From: Bacillus luti
Lineage (GTDB): Bacteria; Bacillota; Bacilli; Bacillales; Bacillaceae_G
Reading direction: 5' to 3'
Length of the DNA: 64,000 nt
Assembly (NCBI RefSeq): GCF_001884105.1
Contig: NZ_MACI01000047.1
Coordinates: 47,821 to 111,820, forward strand
The notes under the pieces are model-generated. The model made no database searches. It saw nothing but the letters and a program-made list of their open reading frames with translations, and was not told where the DNA came from. Made by a program: the position numbers and the translations under genes. Position 1 is the first letter of the stretch. The number at the start of each line of letters is the position of its first letter. Shown here piece after piece: positions 1 to 9,640 of this stretch.

Positions 1-789
1 GTTGGCGGATGGCTAAGAGAACTCGGCGCGCTAGATTTCGCTGGTGGTAACGTCGTTCATATCACTTCTGGTGTTGCCGGCCTTGTATTAGCTATATTCC
101 TTGGAAAACGAAAAAACATAAATGGTACTTCACCTCACCATTTACCATTTACAATGCTAGGCGCTGGGCTACTTTGGTTCGGCTGGTTCGGCTTTAACGT
201 CGGGAGTGCATTATCCTTAAACGACGTAGCTTTAACCGCATTTATTAATACAAATATAGCCGCTGCTGCCTCTGCCCTAACTTGGATGCTATCTGAATGG
301 TTCTTCCAATCAAAGCCAACTGCGATGGGAGCTGCTTGCGGAGTTGTTTCGGGTCTAGTTGCTATTACGCCAGCTTGTGGATTTGTTACACCCTTTTCCG
401 CTCTTCTTATCGGGGCAATTGGCGGCGTATTATGTTTCGGCGCTGTTTTCTTCTTAAAAACAAAATTCGGATATGACGATACACTCGATGCTTTCGGATG
501 CCACGGCATCGGCGGAACTTGGGGCGGGATTGCAACAGGACTATTCGCAACTACTACTGTAAACGGCGATGGTGCGAACGGATTGTTTTACGGAAATACC
601 GCTTTACTGTTTAAACAACTTGTAGCAATCGGAGCAACATATGCATTTACCATCATCATGACGTACGCCATTATTAAAGCCATTAACTTCTTCCTCCCTG
701 TCCGGGTAGATGAGCACGAAGAACATATGGGACTTGATATTTCAATGCACGGCGAGAAAGCTTACGAGTATACTGAGCGAGTGAACTAA
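1..789 (+). CDS. Ammonium transporter (Amt family), 5' end outside window
   Basis: The reading frame is open from base 1, so only the C-terminal 262 residues are present. It encodes hydrophobic helices separated by short loops. The Amt hallmarks are visible: a His-rich helix (GGNVVHITSGVAGL), the WFGWFGFNVGSAL segment, and FGCHGIGGTWGGIATGLF with the second pore histidine. Amt proteins are trimeric membrane channels that take up ammonium when nitrogen is scarce. They are usually followed or preceded by a glnK PII gene; none follows here, and the upstream side is not visible. The short hydrophilic tail after the last helix is normal for the family. A strong terminator follows at once. Confidence 0.95.
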   Translation, partial: VGGWLRELGALDFAGGNVVHITSGVAGLVLAIFLGKRKNINGTSPHHLPFTMLGAGLLWFGWFGFNVGSALSLNDVALTAFINTNIAAAASALTWMLSEWFFQSKPTAMGAACGVVSGLVAITPACGFVTPFSALLIGAIGGVLCFGAVFFLKTKFGYDDTLDAFGCHGIGGTWGGIATGLFATTTVNGDGANGLFYGNTALLFKQLVAIGATYAFTIIMTYAIIKAINFFLPVRVDEHEEHMGLDISMHGEKAYEYTERVN

Positions 790-833
790 AAAAAGAGATG
801 CAATCTATCGTTAGTAGATTGCATCTCTTTTTA
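789..833 (+). terminator. Rho-independent terminator of the ammonium transporter gene
   Basis: A 16-bp perfect stem (AAAGAGATGCAATCTA and its complement) with a 7-nt loop runs into a T-run directly after the stop codon. Confidence 0.9.
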
Positions 834-1005
834 TCGCACTTATTACCACACTCCAGTTGGTATACATATGAATATATTAGCTATTTTTTGATATATCGAC
901 TGTTCATCAACAAAAAATATTTGAGACTAAATGATAGATAATAGCTATGCAATTTTGATACAGGGAATAAGAACAATTTAGGTAAAACATACGTAATAAA
1001 GTAAG

Positions 1006-1021
1006 TATGTATATTCGCATA
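1006..1021. promoter_or_regulatory. PlcR-like box
   Basis: TATGTATATTCGCATA fits the PlcR consensus TATGNAN4TNCATA at every fixed position except one (C for T at position 11). It lies in the 376-bp gap before the EEP-family gene, about 195 bp upstream of its start. A TATAAT hexamer sits at 1088-1093. The rest of the gap (840-1215) is AT-rich with no convincing gene. Confidence 0.4.
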
Positions 1022-1215
1022 AAACTTGCAAAAGAAAGAAAAATTTAATCCTTTCCGGATATAGAATTAGCCTTTGTATTTACTACGTATAATGACAATT
1101 TCTATCAACTTCACATTAATAAGATATACTCTTCTAAACATGGCATCCCCCCAAACTAAAGAGATACACATACATATCTTATAGTAAACAAGCTAAAGGA
1201 AGTGATTGATGAATT

Positions 1216-2244
1216 ATGTCTCACAAACAATGTGACAACCCATATCGATTTCAAAATCAGATAGAAAAGTATGAACATATGTTTAAGCATTGCATCTCCT
1301 TCTCACCAGAATCAAACTCAAATAGTACGTTTCTGACATGGAATATTTATCAAGGTTTTAATGTTACACCATTATTCGCTGCACCTCCAAAACTAATTCC
1401 CGAAGTCGTAACACAAGTCTTTAGACAATTTCTTGCGACCAACTTCCCCGTTCGTGCCAAGGCAATCGCTAAAGCTATCGCTTCGGAAAAACCCGATCTT
1501 CTCGGCCTACAAGAAGCCGTGCTGATAAAGCTAGTTATTCCAACTTTCGGAACCATAACCTATGACTTTATAAATATATTATTAGAAGCATTAGAAGAAC
1601 AAGGTTTAAAATATGAAGTTGCAGCTCTTAATAATAATGCAAAGGGAGAACTTCCAGATAGCAATGGAAATTTAGTTCAATTTCTAGAAAGGGACGCAAT
1701 CTTAATTCATAAAAATCATAAATTAGACATAACAGGAAAACAGGAAGCTAACTTCCAAACAAATCTAACTATCCCCTTAGCAGGACAACCTTTCACAATA
1801 CTCCGAGGATGGTCTTCTATAGATGTTAAGATTGACGGGCAAATCTTCAGGATGATAAATACACGTTTGGATCCCTCTGTTGAAGCCATACGGAATGCCC
1901 AAGCACTTGAAATTCTTCAAGGACCTGCAAACACACCTTTACCAGTAATTATTACGGGAGATTTGAATTCCCCTCCTAATAGCAGTACTAATAATCTTTT
2001 TATTACTGCAGGATTTAAAGATGCATGGAATACAGTAGGTAAAGGATTAGGGCTTACCGCTGAACAGGGTCCCGATCTATTAAATGCGGTTTCTTTGTTG
2101 AATCAAAGAATCGACTATATTTTATTTAAAAACGGCTGGGAACCAATTGAAGCAGAATTAGTTGGAGAATCGCAGAAAAACAGAACAAACACAGGACTTT
2201 GGCCATCTGATCACGCAGGAGTATTTGCAAGTTTACATTTATAG
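1216..2244 (+). CDS. Endonuclease/exonuclease/phosphatase (EEP) family protein
   Basis: This is a single-domain, Mg-dependent phosphoesterase of the DNase I / sphingomyelinase superfamily, 342 aa. The motifs are in order: TWNIYQG (Asn43), LGLQE (Glu100), NTRLD (about 215), ITGDLNSPPNS (Asp249 and Asn251), RIDYIL (about 299) and SDHAG (Asp332-His333). The substrate cannot be read from sequence; nucleic acid, phosphoinositide or sphingomyelin-like lipids are all possible. No signal peptide is seen, and an in-frame stop just upstream rules out a longer N-terminus. An AGGAAGTG ribosome site precedes ATG 1216. It stands alone and converges with katA. A PlcR-like box upstream suggests, without proving, membership of the virulence regulon. 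Confidence 0.85.
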   Translation: MSHKQCDNPYRFQNQIEKYEHMFKHCISFSPESNSNSTFLTWNIYQGFNVTPLFAAPPKLIPEVVTQVFRQFLATNFPVRAKAIAKAIASEKPDLLGLQEAVLIKLVIPTFGTITYDFINILLEALEEQGLKYEVAALNNNAKGELPDSNGNLVQFLERDAILIHKNHKLDITGKQEANFQTNLTIPLAGQPFTILRGWSSIDVKIDGQIFRMINTRLDPSVEAIRNAQALEILQGPANTPLPVIITGDLNSPPNSSTNNLFITAGFKDAWNTVGKGLGLTAEQGPDLLNAVSLLNQRIDYILFKNGWEPIEAELVGESQKNRTNTGLWPSDHAGVFASLHL

Positions 2245-2354
2245 AATCATCAGCACAAACAATAACAAAAGCCGTAGTTAACATTTGTACCGAAATGAAA
2301 AAATAGCAATACCCATTCCATACAACCCTTATATGCAAAACTTATTTTACACAC

Positions 2355-2385
2355 AAAAAGACGACCGAAGACCGGTCGTCTTTTT
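2355..2385. terminator. Bidirectional terminator between the EEP gene and katA
   Basis: AAAAAGACGACC pairs with GGTCGTCTTTTT across a short loop. A and T runs on both sides suit both convergent genes. Confidence 0.85.
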
Positions 2386-2389
2386 CTAT

Positions 2390-3856
2390 TTATTTCGGAG
2401 CATTTCCTACATATTGCGTAATATCAACATTTAATGATTGCGCTAAACGCATACCGTACTCTTGATCTGCACGGAAGAAGTTACAAACAGCTAATAATTT
2501 CGTGCGCTCATTTACGTCTTTTAGGTCATTTGTTAAGTTTGCAATTAAGTTATCTTGCTCTTCTTTAGAGAATGAACGGTAACGCTCACCCGCTTGTTTG
2601 AAGTCATTTGGTTTCTCAATTTTTTCACGAGATACGTAGCCTTCTACTTTCATAGTTGAATCACGGTAAGCTTTGTCTTCAACCGGATTTTCCGTATGAC
2701 GGCTCGGTTCGTAGTTAATTGTAGATGGGTTTTGATCGATTTGCATTGCCCCATCACGCTGTTGGTTACGAACAGCTGCATACGGGCAGTTTACAGGAAT
2801 TTGTAAATAGTTTGCACCAAGACGGTAACGCTGTGTATCTGGGTAAGAGAATAAACGACCCTGTAATAATTTATCTTCAGATGGTTCAATACCATTTACA
2901 GTTGCACTTGGCGTAAACGCCGCTTGCTCTACTTCTGCGAAGAAGTTTTTCGGGTTACGATTTAACGTCATTGTTCCTACTTCAATTAACGGGAAGCGAT
3001 CTTCTGGCCACACTTTCGTTGGATCTAACGGATCAAAATCTAAAGAATCCGTTTCATCTAACTGCATCACTTGTACGTGTAAATCCCATTTTGGATAGTT
3101 CCCTTTTTCAATCGCATCGAATAAGTCACGAGTTGCGTGGTTGAAGTCTTTCCCTTGTACTTCTTGCACTTCTTTTGCATTTAAATTACGTACGCCTTGC
3201 TGTGGTTTCCAGTGATATTTAATGTAAACAATTTTACCTTCTGCATTAATCCATTTGAATGAATGGACACCGAAACCTTCCATTTCGCGATAATTTGCTG
3301 GTGTACCGTAATCAGAAAATACCCACGTCATCATATGTGTAGACTCTGGCGTTAACGTCATGAAATCCCAGTAACGATCTGGCGTTTGCACATTTGTATC
3401 AGGCGCTGGTTTTAAAGAATGCACCATGTCCGGGAATTTAATTGCATCACGTATGAAGAAAACTGGTAAATGATTACCTACGATATCATAGTTTCCTTCT
3501 TCTGTATAAAATTTAACAGCGAACCCACGTGGATCACGCGCTGTTTCTGGAGAACCTTGACCATGAATAACCGTTGAAAAACGAACAAATACAGGCGTTT
3601 CAGTTCCTTCATCTTGTAAAAATGCTGCTTTCGTATATTGCTTCATGCTGTTTTTCGTTACGAATACACCGTGAGCACCTGCGCCACGTGCATGCACCAC
3701 GCGCTCTGGAATACGTTCGCGATCAAAGTGTGCAAGTTTTTCTACTAAATGATAGTCTTCTAGCAATACCGGTCCACGGCGACCAGCTGTACGAGAATTT
3801 TGGTTGTCTCCAACTGGAGCACCTTGGTTTGTTGTTAAGCGATTATTTGGATTCAT
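2390..3856 (-). CDS. katA: Catalase KatA (heme, small-subunit clade)
   Basis: Monofunctional heme catalase of 488 aa that converts hydrogen peroxide to water and oxygen in the cytoplasm. The distal His55 (VVHARGAGAHGVF), distal Asn128 (YDIVGNHLPVFF) and proximal heme ligand Tyr338 (RLFSYPDTQRY, with the R-x3-Y spacing) are all present. The length fits clade 3 small-subunit catalases such as the vegetative KatA of Bacillus. A strong AGGAGG-type ribosome site precedes the ATG. It lies 59 bp downstream of ferrochelatase in the same direction, which couples heme supply to a heme enzyme. A PerR-like box overlaps the end of hemH in this gap, so katA probably has its own peroxide-inducible promoter. 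Confidence 0.97.
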   Translation of the reverse strand: MNPNNRLTTNQGAPVGDNQNSRTAGRRGPVLLEDYHLVEKLAHFDRERIPERVVHARGAGAHGVFVTKNSMKQYTKAAFLQDEGTETPVFVRFSTVIHGQGSPETARDPRGFAVKFYTEEGNYDIVGNHLPVFFIRDAIKFPDMVHSLKPAPDTNVQTPDRYWDFMTLTPESTHMMTWVFSDYGTPANYREMEGFGVHSFKWINAEGKIVYIKYHWKPQQGVRNLNAKEVQEVQGKDFNHATRDLFDAIEKGNYPKWDLHVQVMQLDETDSLDFDPLDPTKVWPEDRFPLIEVGTMTLNRNPKNFFAEVEQAAFTPSATVNGIEPSEDKLLQGRLFSYPDTQRYRLGANYLQIPVNCPYAAVRNQQRDGAMQIDQNPSTINYEPSRHTENPVEDKAYRDSTMKVEGYVSREKIEKPNDFKQAGERYRSFSKEEQDNLIANLTNDLKDVNERTKLLAVCNFFRADQEYGMRLAQSLNVDITQYVGNAPK

Positions 3857-3899
3857 CTAGGGGGAGCCTCCTCTTTCTTTCATAGTAATTATTATTTAT

Positions 3900-3914
3900 T
3901 TAAAATTATTATAA
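3900..3914 (-). promoter_or_regulatory. PerR-like box upstream of katA
   Basis: On the minus strand TTATAATAATTTTAA matches the PerR consensus TTATAATNATTATAA with one mismatch. It lies 44-58 bp upstream of the katA start and just past the hemH stop. PerR is known to repress katA in Bacillus. Confidence 0.7.
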
Positions 3915-3915
3915 A

Positions 3916-4875
3916 TTAATTATTATTCAAAACTAAATCTTTGTCAACTATTTCCTTCATTTTTTTGGAAACAATTGCAGCTAAGCAATCAATAAATGTA
4001 GGTTGTGCATTCGGCATATTCGGTCTAAAATACGCTGCATTTATTTCATCCGTTACAACCTTGCATTCATAATCGTTGTCATATAAAACTTCTAAATGCT
4101 CCGCAACAAAACCAACTGGACAATATATGAAAGATTCATAGCCATGCTCTTCATATAAATCTTTCGTTAAATCTTGCACATCAGGTCCAATCCACGGATC
4201 AGGCGTATTCCCAGCACTTTGCCAACCGATTGTATAGTTTTGGATATTTGCAGCCTCTGCAATTAAATCCGCTGTATGCTGTAATTGCTCGACATAAGGA
4301 TCACCTGCTGCAATAATTTTTTCTGGTAAACTATGCGCTGAAAAAATTACGACCGCTTTCTCTTTATCTTCAATTTTTGTAAATGTTTCTTTTATTTGGT
4401 CTGCCCAATATGAAATAAACTTCGGTTCGTCGTACCATTGTTCAATCGGTTCAATAGCAGGCCCACCTATTTCCTCCGAAAGACGAATTGCACGGTCATT
4501 ATACGCTTTAATGCTAAAAGTTGAATAATGCGGCGCCAATACTATACTAATTGCCTGCTCAATCCCATCTCTCTTCATTTCTTCTACTGCATCTTCTATA
4601 AATGGAGCAATATGTTTTAAACCTAAATAACACGTAAATTCATACCCTTTAAATATGTTATTCATTGAATCTGTTAATTTATGCGCTTGCTCTTTCGTAA
4701 TTTTTGCAAGCGGCGAAATTCCTCCAATCGCTTTATAACGCCCGACTAAATCTTGGAGCGCTTCTTCAGATGGTTTACGACCATGACGAATATGCGTATA
4801 ATACGCCTCTACATCATCTAATGACTCTGGTGTTCCATACGCCATTACGAGTAAACCTATTTTTTTCTTTGCCAT
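3916..4875 (-). CDS. hemH: Coproporphyrin/protoporphyrin ferrochelatase
   Basis: Ferrochelatase of 319 aa that inserts Fe2+ into the porphyrin in the last steps of heme synthesis; in Firmicutes the substrate is coproporphyrin III (CpfC). Tyr13 (MAYGT), His181 (FSAHSLPEK) and Glu262 (FVAEHLEVL) correspond to the metal and heme ligand residues of the B. subtilis enzyme. The length is normal. It is followed by katA in the same direction. Bacilli of the cereus group often carry two ferrochelatases; this one sits by catalase rather than in a hemEHY cluster, so it may be the stress-linked copy. That is inference from position and from the PerR-like sites. Confidence 0.95.
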   Translation of the reverse strand: MAKKKIGLLVMAYGTPESLDDVEAYYTHIRHGRKPSEEALQDLVGRYKAIGGISPLAKITKEQAHKLTDSMNNIFKGYEFTCYLGLKHIAPFIEDAVEEMKRDGIEQAISIVLAPHYSTFSIKAYNDRAIRLSEEIGGPAIEPIEQWYDEPKFISYWADQIKETFTKIEDKEKAVVIFSAHSLPEKIIAAGDPYVEQLQHTADLIAEAANIQNYTIGWQSAGNTPDPWIGPDVQDLTKDLYEEHGYESFIYCPVGFVAEHLEVLYDNDYECKVVTDEINAAYFRPNMPNAQPTFIDCLAAIVSKKMKEIVDKDLVLNNN

Positions 4876-4959
4876 CTATATAACACCTCAATTTCATAAA
4901 TGAGAATCTTTTTCAAGAACATTTGTTTCCAATTATAACAAGCAATAATGAGTACGTCA

Positions 4960-4974
4960 AAATAATAATTCTAA
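4960..4974 (-). promoter_or_regulatory. Possible PerR-like site upstream of hemH
   Basis: On the minus strand TTAGAATTATTATTT matches 11 of the 14 fixed PerR-box positions, 85-99 bp upstream of hemH. The surrounding DNA is very AT-rich, so chance similarity is possible. Confidence 0.3.
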
Positions 4975-4975
4975 T

Positions 4976-5195
4976 TAAATATTATTTATAAGATGATTTT
5001 GAATTTTATTTGACAATTTATTTAATATTATTTGTCTCTTGTCTTCTTATATAATTGTGGAACTTCACAACACCTTAAAAAAATCTCAATATTCCGGTTA
5101 TCATTCCTCAAAGTTTGCACTTTACTATTTATCTTGGAAAAAGAAACAGAATTCCGTCGAATTCTAATTAAAAAAGCCTATAAGGAGGATTTAAA
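4976..5195. other. Divergent intergenic region hemH / secreted phosphodiesterase
   Basis: AT-rich gap with no ORF. A TTGACA at 5010-5015 and a TATAAT at 5050-5055 are present, but they are too far apart to form one promoter. A strong AAGGAGG site precedes the next gene. Confidence 0.3.
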
Positions 5196-7754
5196 ATGAA
5201 ACAACCCTTTATTAAAAAAGCAGCATTAATTTCTACACTTTCCATGAGTACGATCCTATCTACAGCACTTCCATTTAACGTTTTAGCAGCAACCACTCCA
5301 ACAATACAAACGCAACAAGAAAGCCTCACTGACGAGATTATGAAACTTTCGTTCGAGGAAAATCTAGATGATAGTTCTGCGTCCAATCACATCATTTCGT
5401 ATAAAAATGGTAATCCTTCATTTACAGACGGACGCATAAATAAAGCTCTCAAGTTTAAATCAACCTCACAGAAAACCGCTTCTTATATCGACTTAGGCGA
5501 TACTTCGCAATTAAAATTTGGAGCAAGTACAGATTTCACAATAGCCTTTTGGGTAAAATCTTCCGGGGTAAATGCTGATCCAGCTATCATTTCAAATAAA
5601 GATTGGAATAGCGGTGGAAACTTAGGGTGGTTTATCGGGTTAAAGGACAAGGCTCTCCTTTGGAATTTCAAAACTTCTGGTAGCTCTCGTATAGATGCCT
5701 CTATTCCAAATATCGCTGATAACGTTTGGCATCATATTACGATTTCTCATGACCGCGATGGATATGCAACTATTTATAAAGACGGAAAGCTAGAACAACA
5801 AATTGATATTAGTAAAATGAAAGGTACAATCGATACAAATTACACAACAAAAATTGGAGTTGATGGTAAAGGAACTTTATTTGGAAACAACTTTGATGCA
5901 GCACTAGATGAAGTAACTATCCTAAAAACAGCAGTAACAGCTGCAGATGTTCAAAAGATGTATCAATCCGCTCCACCAATCGCTGTTACTGACATTTCCA
6001 TTGATCAACCAACCCTGCATTTAAATATTGATGGTTACACCTATTTACAAGCCAACGTCCAACCTTCTGATGCAACAAATAAAAAAGTAACTTGGACAAG
6101 TAGTGATAAAAACATCGCAGATATTGAAGCGACAGATGGAAGAGTCAAAGTAATTGGAAAAGACATTGGGAAAACGACAATTCAAGCCATTTCTGAAGAT
6201 GGAAAAAAAGCCGCTACTACAGAACTAACTGTTGGAAATTCATTAGATATAACACGTGATGGTTTACTTCAACAAGACGATTTAAACTTTATAAAACAAT
6301 ACACCGGATCAAATATAAATAGTCAAAACTGGGATGAAATTAAGCATGCAGATTTAAATGAAGATGGAAAAATTGACGAAAAGGACATGCTTCCTCTTCA
6401 AGAGCGGCTAAAACAATCTACAAACTACCCATACAAACATGTCTTTATTATCGGGTTAGATGGAGCCGGTATCGCTGTTAAAGATGCTACTGCCCCTAAT
6501 ATTAAAAATTTTATCGCTAATGGTGCCAGCACTTATAATGCGCAAGCTCTTTCACCAACGATTAGCGCTCAAAACTGGGGTGGAATCATACACGGTGTAA
6601 CACCTGATAAAACAAAGCTTGATAATACAATCGCAGGGTCAGTAGTATTCCCTGAAATCTCGCCTTACCCATCCTTTATGAAAGTACTAAAACAAGAACG
6701 ACCATACGCAAAAACGGCCTCATTCGCTGGATGGAGTCCAATTAACAAGGGGATTATCGAACAATCTGTAGGCGCTCACTTAGAGTCTGTTCCGGATGAC
6801 CAATTAGCACCAAAGATCTCAAATTACATCAAAACAGAAGGAAAAGATACTGCGATCACATTCATTCATTTTGATGATATTGATGGAGCTGGTCATTCTA
6901 AAGGCTACGGCAGCCCCGCATATATGCAACAAATTGAAAAAACAGATAAAAATGTAGGGATTGTATTAGATGCAATTCGTGACGCTGGTTTATTGGAAGA
7001 TAGCCTCATTATTATGACAACGGACCATGGAGGAAAAGGCTACGGACATGGCGGAGAATCTCCTGAAGAAAAGACAATTTTCTGGGCAGCAAGTGGCCCT
7101 GGAATTCTCGCAAAATCATCTATTACAACTCCTATGACAAATATGGATACAGCGGCAGTTGTAGCACAGGCACTACGCTCGAATAAACCTATGACTTGGG
7201 ATGCAAAAACACCTGAGAAATTACTTGAAACGTTCCCTACTAGCCTTACACTTAATAAATCAAAACACTCTTTAAAAGAAAGAGAAACCTTTGAACTTGT
7301 TGCCAAGATCACCCCAAACGTTACAAATAAAAAGTTAATTTGGAAAAGCGATAATCCAAGCGTAGCAACAATACAAACAGCGGACGAAAAGGCAATTATC
7401 CATGCTGTACAAACTGGTACTACAACTATCACAGCAACAACTGCTACTGGCGAATATGTAGCAACCTGTCAAGTAACTGTTGAACCAAATCACGTGCCTG
7501 TTACAGGTATCAAAGTAGATGAACGATTCTTTGAGCTTAAGCAAGGGGATGAAAAACTTGTGTCCGCCTCTGTTCTTCCTGAAAATGCAACAAATAAAAA
7601 GATAGTTTGGAAAAGTAGTGACGTGAGTATCATTGCCCTAGAAAAACAAAATGATACGACTCATGCAAAAGCTTTAAAACCAGGACGCGTTGTCTTAACT
7701 GCAACAACAGATGATGGAAAGTACAATAGATATGTTTATATTCAAGTAAAATAG
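5196..7754 (+). CDS. Secreted multidomain phosphodiesterase/alkaline-phosphatase-like protein with LamG, BIG2 and dockerin-like domains
   Basis: An 852-aa exported protein. The signal peptide spans about residues 1-32. A LamG/concanavalin-like domain follows (about 45-255), then a BIG2 Ig-like domain (about 260-348) and a dockerin-like EF-hand stretch (DLNEDGKIDEKD, about 385). The catalytic domain is of the type I phosphodiesterase / alkaline phosphatase superfamily (about 415-680), and two more BIG2 domains finish the protein. Likely metal and nucleophile residues are Asp in IIGLDGAG, Thr455 in SPTISAQNW, the Asp and His of FDDIDGAGHSKGYG, and Asp610-His611 with a later His in TTDHGGKGYGHGG. 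No LPXTG or SLH anchor is seen, so release or non-covalent binding is likely. The substrate is unknown: glycan, phospholipid or nucleotide are options. It is monocistronic, with a terminator after it. Confidence 0.85.
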   Translation: MKQPFIKKAALISTLSMSTILSTALPFNVLAATTPTIQTQQESLTDEIMKLSFEENLDDSSASNHIISYKNGNPSFTDGRINKALKFKSTSQKTASYIDLGDTSQLKFGASTDFTIAFWVKSSGVNADPAIISNKDWNSGGNLGWFIGLKDKALLWNFKTSGSSRIDASIPNIADNVWHHITISHDRDGYATIYKDGKLEQQIDISKMKGTIDTNYTTKIGVDGKGTLFGNNFDAALDEVTILKTAVTAADVQKMYQSAPPIAVTDISIDQPTLHLNIDGYTYLQANVQPSDATNKKVTWTSSDKNIADIEATDGRVKVIGKDIGKTTIQAISEDGKKAATTELTVGNSLDITRDGLLQQDDLNFIKQYTGSNINSQNWDEIKHADLNEDGKIDEKDMLPLQERLKQSTNYPYKHVFIIGLDGAGIAVKDATAPNIKNFIANGASTYNAQALSPTISAQNWGGIIHGVTPDKTKLDNTIAGSVVFPEISPYPSFMKVLKQERPYAKTASFAGWSPINKGIIEQSVGAHLESVPDDQLAPKISNYIKTEGKDTAITFIHFDDIDGAGHSKGYGSPAYMQQIEKTDKNVGIVLDAIRDAGLLEDSLIIMTTDHGGKGYGHGGESPEEKTIFWAASGPGILAKSSITTPMTNMDTAAVVAQALRSNKPMTWDAKTPEKLLETFPTSLTLNKSKHSLKERETFELVAKITPNVTNKKLIWKSDNPSVATIQTADEKAIIHAVQTGTTTITATTATGEYVATCQVTVEPNHVPVTGIKVDERFFELKQGDEKLVSASVLPENATNKKIVWKSSDVSIIALEKQNDTTHAKALKPGRVVLTATTDDGKYNRYVYIQVK

Positions 7755-7758
7755 AAAA

Positions 7759-7790
7759 AAGGCGGCTTACACAACATGCAAGCCGCCTCT
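7759..7790. terminator. Terminator shared by the phosphodiesterase gene and asnO
   Basis: An 8-bp GC-rich stem, GGCGGCTT/AAGCCGCC, is flanked by an A-run and a T-rich tail between convergent genes. Confidence 0.85.
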
Positions 7791-7792
7791 TA

Positions 7793-9640
7793 TTATTCTT
7801 TAATATTCACTCCATACTCTTTAAACCACACATGAAGTTGCGCTAAATGAGCTAAAAGCTGAGGCCCAGTCATTAATTGACCAAACCAAGGTTTTTGAAA
7901 TGCAATACCACCAGACTCGATCAATCCACTCAGCTGTTCTTTATCAAATAGTTCGTGTAAAATTGAGCCTTTATCCGTTAATAAACCTTGTAACCATACT
8001 GTTACTGCTTTTGTATAGTGTGGATTATGCGTTTTCGGATACGGACTTTTCTTTCTATACAATATATCATTTGGAAGTAATCCTTCTAGCGCTTTACGCA
8101 ATAGACCTTTTTCGCGGTTTTTATACATTTTCATTTCCCAAGGAATATTCCACGCATATTCGACAAGTCGGTGATCCGCAAATGGAACACGTACTTCTAA
8201 GCTTGCGCCCATACTCATACGGTCTTTTCTATCTAATAACGTTGTCATAAACCATACCATATTTAAATAAAATAATTGTCGTCTCTTTGCTTCAATTGGG
8301 CTTTCTCCCTCTAAAATCGGAACTTCTTGAATGGATTCTTCATAGCGCTGCTGTACATATTGTTGTAAATTTAATTTATTTCTCCATTCTTTCTTTAGCA
8401 ATTGTTCACGTGCTTCTGTAGAACGCATCCACGGAAATGCACTCGATTGTAAATCATCTTCTCTATAAAACCACGGATAACCACCAAATATTTCATCTGC
8501 ACATTCCCCAGATAAACCGACGACAAAATCTTGTTTAATTTCGCGGCAAAACCATAACAATGAAGAATCGATATCTGCCATACCAGGCAAATCACGAACG
8601 AGTACTGCTTCCGTTAAATACTCTGCTAGTTGTTCATTCGAAATGACGCAACGATGATGAATTGTTTCAAATGTCTCCGTCATTAAATTAATAAATGGTG
8701 CATCTGAATTCGGCTGAAATGCATTTGCTTTAAAATACTTGTCATTATCTTCGTAATCAATAGAATACGTGTGTAATTGTCCTTTTCCTGATCTTTCGTA
8801 TTCTCTTGCAGCAATTGCTGTAATCGCACTCGAATCTACGCCACCCGATAAAAAAGTGCATAACGGTACGTCAGAAACGAGCTGTCTTGTAATGGCATCT
8901 TGCAATAAAAAACGCGTTTTCTCTACCGTTTCTTCAAAAGAATCTTCATGTTTTTTACTTTCAACATTCCAATATCTCCATATACATAAACCATTCTTTG
9001 AAAATGTCATCGCATGACCTGGACGTAATTCTTTTATACCAGCATAAATACCGTGACCAGGTGTTCTAGATGGTCCGAGACCAAATATTTCTGATAATCC
9101 TTCTAGCGTTACTTCCGCTTTTACATCTGGATGCGCCAATATCGCTTTTAGCTCAGATCCAAATAATAATCGTCCGCTATCATATTTATAAAATAGCGGT
9201 TTTACGCCTAAACGATCTCTTGCAATAAACACTTGCTCTTTCTGCTCATCCCATACTGCAAAGGCATATATACCGTTTAAATGATCGACACATTCTTCTT
9301 TCCATTCAATATAAGAAGCTAATAGTACTTCCGTATCAGAGTGACCTTTGAACGTATATCCTCTTCTTAACAATTCCTTTCGAATGTCTTCTGTATTATA
9401 TAATTCGCCGTTGTAGCAAATAGCATAATTCGTTTCATCTTTTAAACAAGTCATCGGCTGTTTACCGCCCTCAGGGTCCACAACGATTAACCGCTTATGC
9501 CCAAATGCAACATTTCCTTTAATCCAAACTTTATTATCATCCGGACCCCGCTTCGCTAACGTTTCAGCCATCTTTGTAACGACGTCTCTTTCTCCTTCTA
9601 ATGAGCGTTTATAATCCACCCATCCTGTAATCCCGCACAT
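7793..9640 (-). CDS. asnO: Asparagine synthetase (glutamine-hydrolysing), AsnO type
   Basis: Makes asparagine from aspartate, glutamine and ATP. The start is placed at the internal ATG giving MCGITGW, because Cys2 must become the N-terminal nucleophile of the class II glutaminase domain. An AAGGA site lies 8 nt upstream, whereas the ATG three codons earlier has no room for one. The N-terminal glutaminase domain carries RGPDD and GHKRLIVVD. The C-terminal synthetase domain has the ATP-binding SGGVDSS loop and VGLSGECADEIFGGYPW. At 615 aa it matches B. subtilis AsnO (YisO) better than AsnB or AsnH. It is divergent from yisN, as I remember it in B. subtilis. AsnO there is linked to sporulation. 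Confidence 0.93.
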   Translation of the reverse strand: MCGITGWVDYKRSLEGERDVVTKMAETLAKRGPDDNKVWIKGNVAFGHKRLIVVDPEGGKQPMTCLKDETNYAICYNGELYNTEDIRKELLRRGYTFKGHSDTEVLLASYIEWKEECVDHLNGIYAFAVWDEQKEQVFIARDRLGVKPLFYKYDSGRLLFGSELKAILAHPDVKAEVTLEGLSEIFGLGPSRTPGHGIYAGIKELRPGHAMTFSKNGLCIWRYWNVESKKHEDSFEETVEKTRFLLQDAITRQLVSDVPLCTFLSGGVDSSAITAIAAREYERSGKGQLHTYSIDYEDNDKYFKANAFQPNSDAPFINLMTETFETIHHRCVISNEQLAEYLTEAVLVRDLPGMADIDSSLLWFCREIKQDFVVGLSGECADEIFGGYPWFYREDDLQSSAFPWMRSTEAREQLLKKEWRNKLNLQQYVQQRYEESIQEVPILEGESPIEAKRRQLFYLNMVWFMTTLLDRKDRMSMGASLEVRVPFADHRLVEYAWNIPWEMKMYKNREKGLLRKALEGLLPNDILYRKKSPYPKTHNPHYTKAVTVWLQGLLTDKGSILHELFDKEQLSGLIESGGIAFQKPWFGQLMTGPQLLAHLAQLHVWFKEYGVNIKE

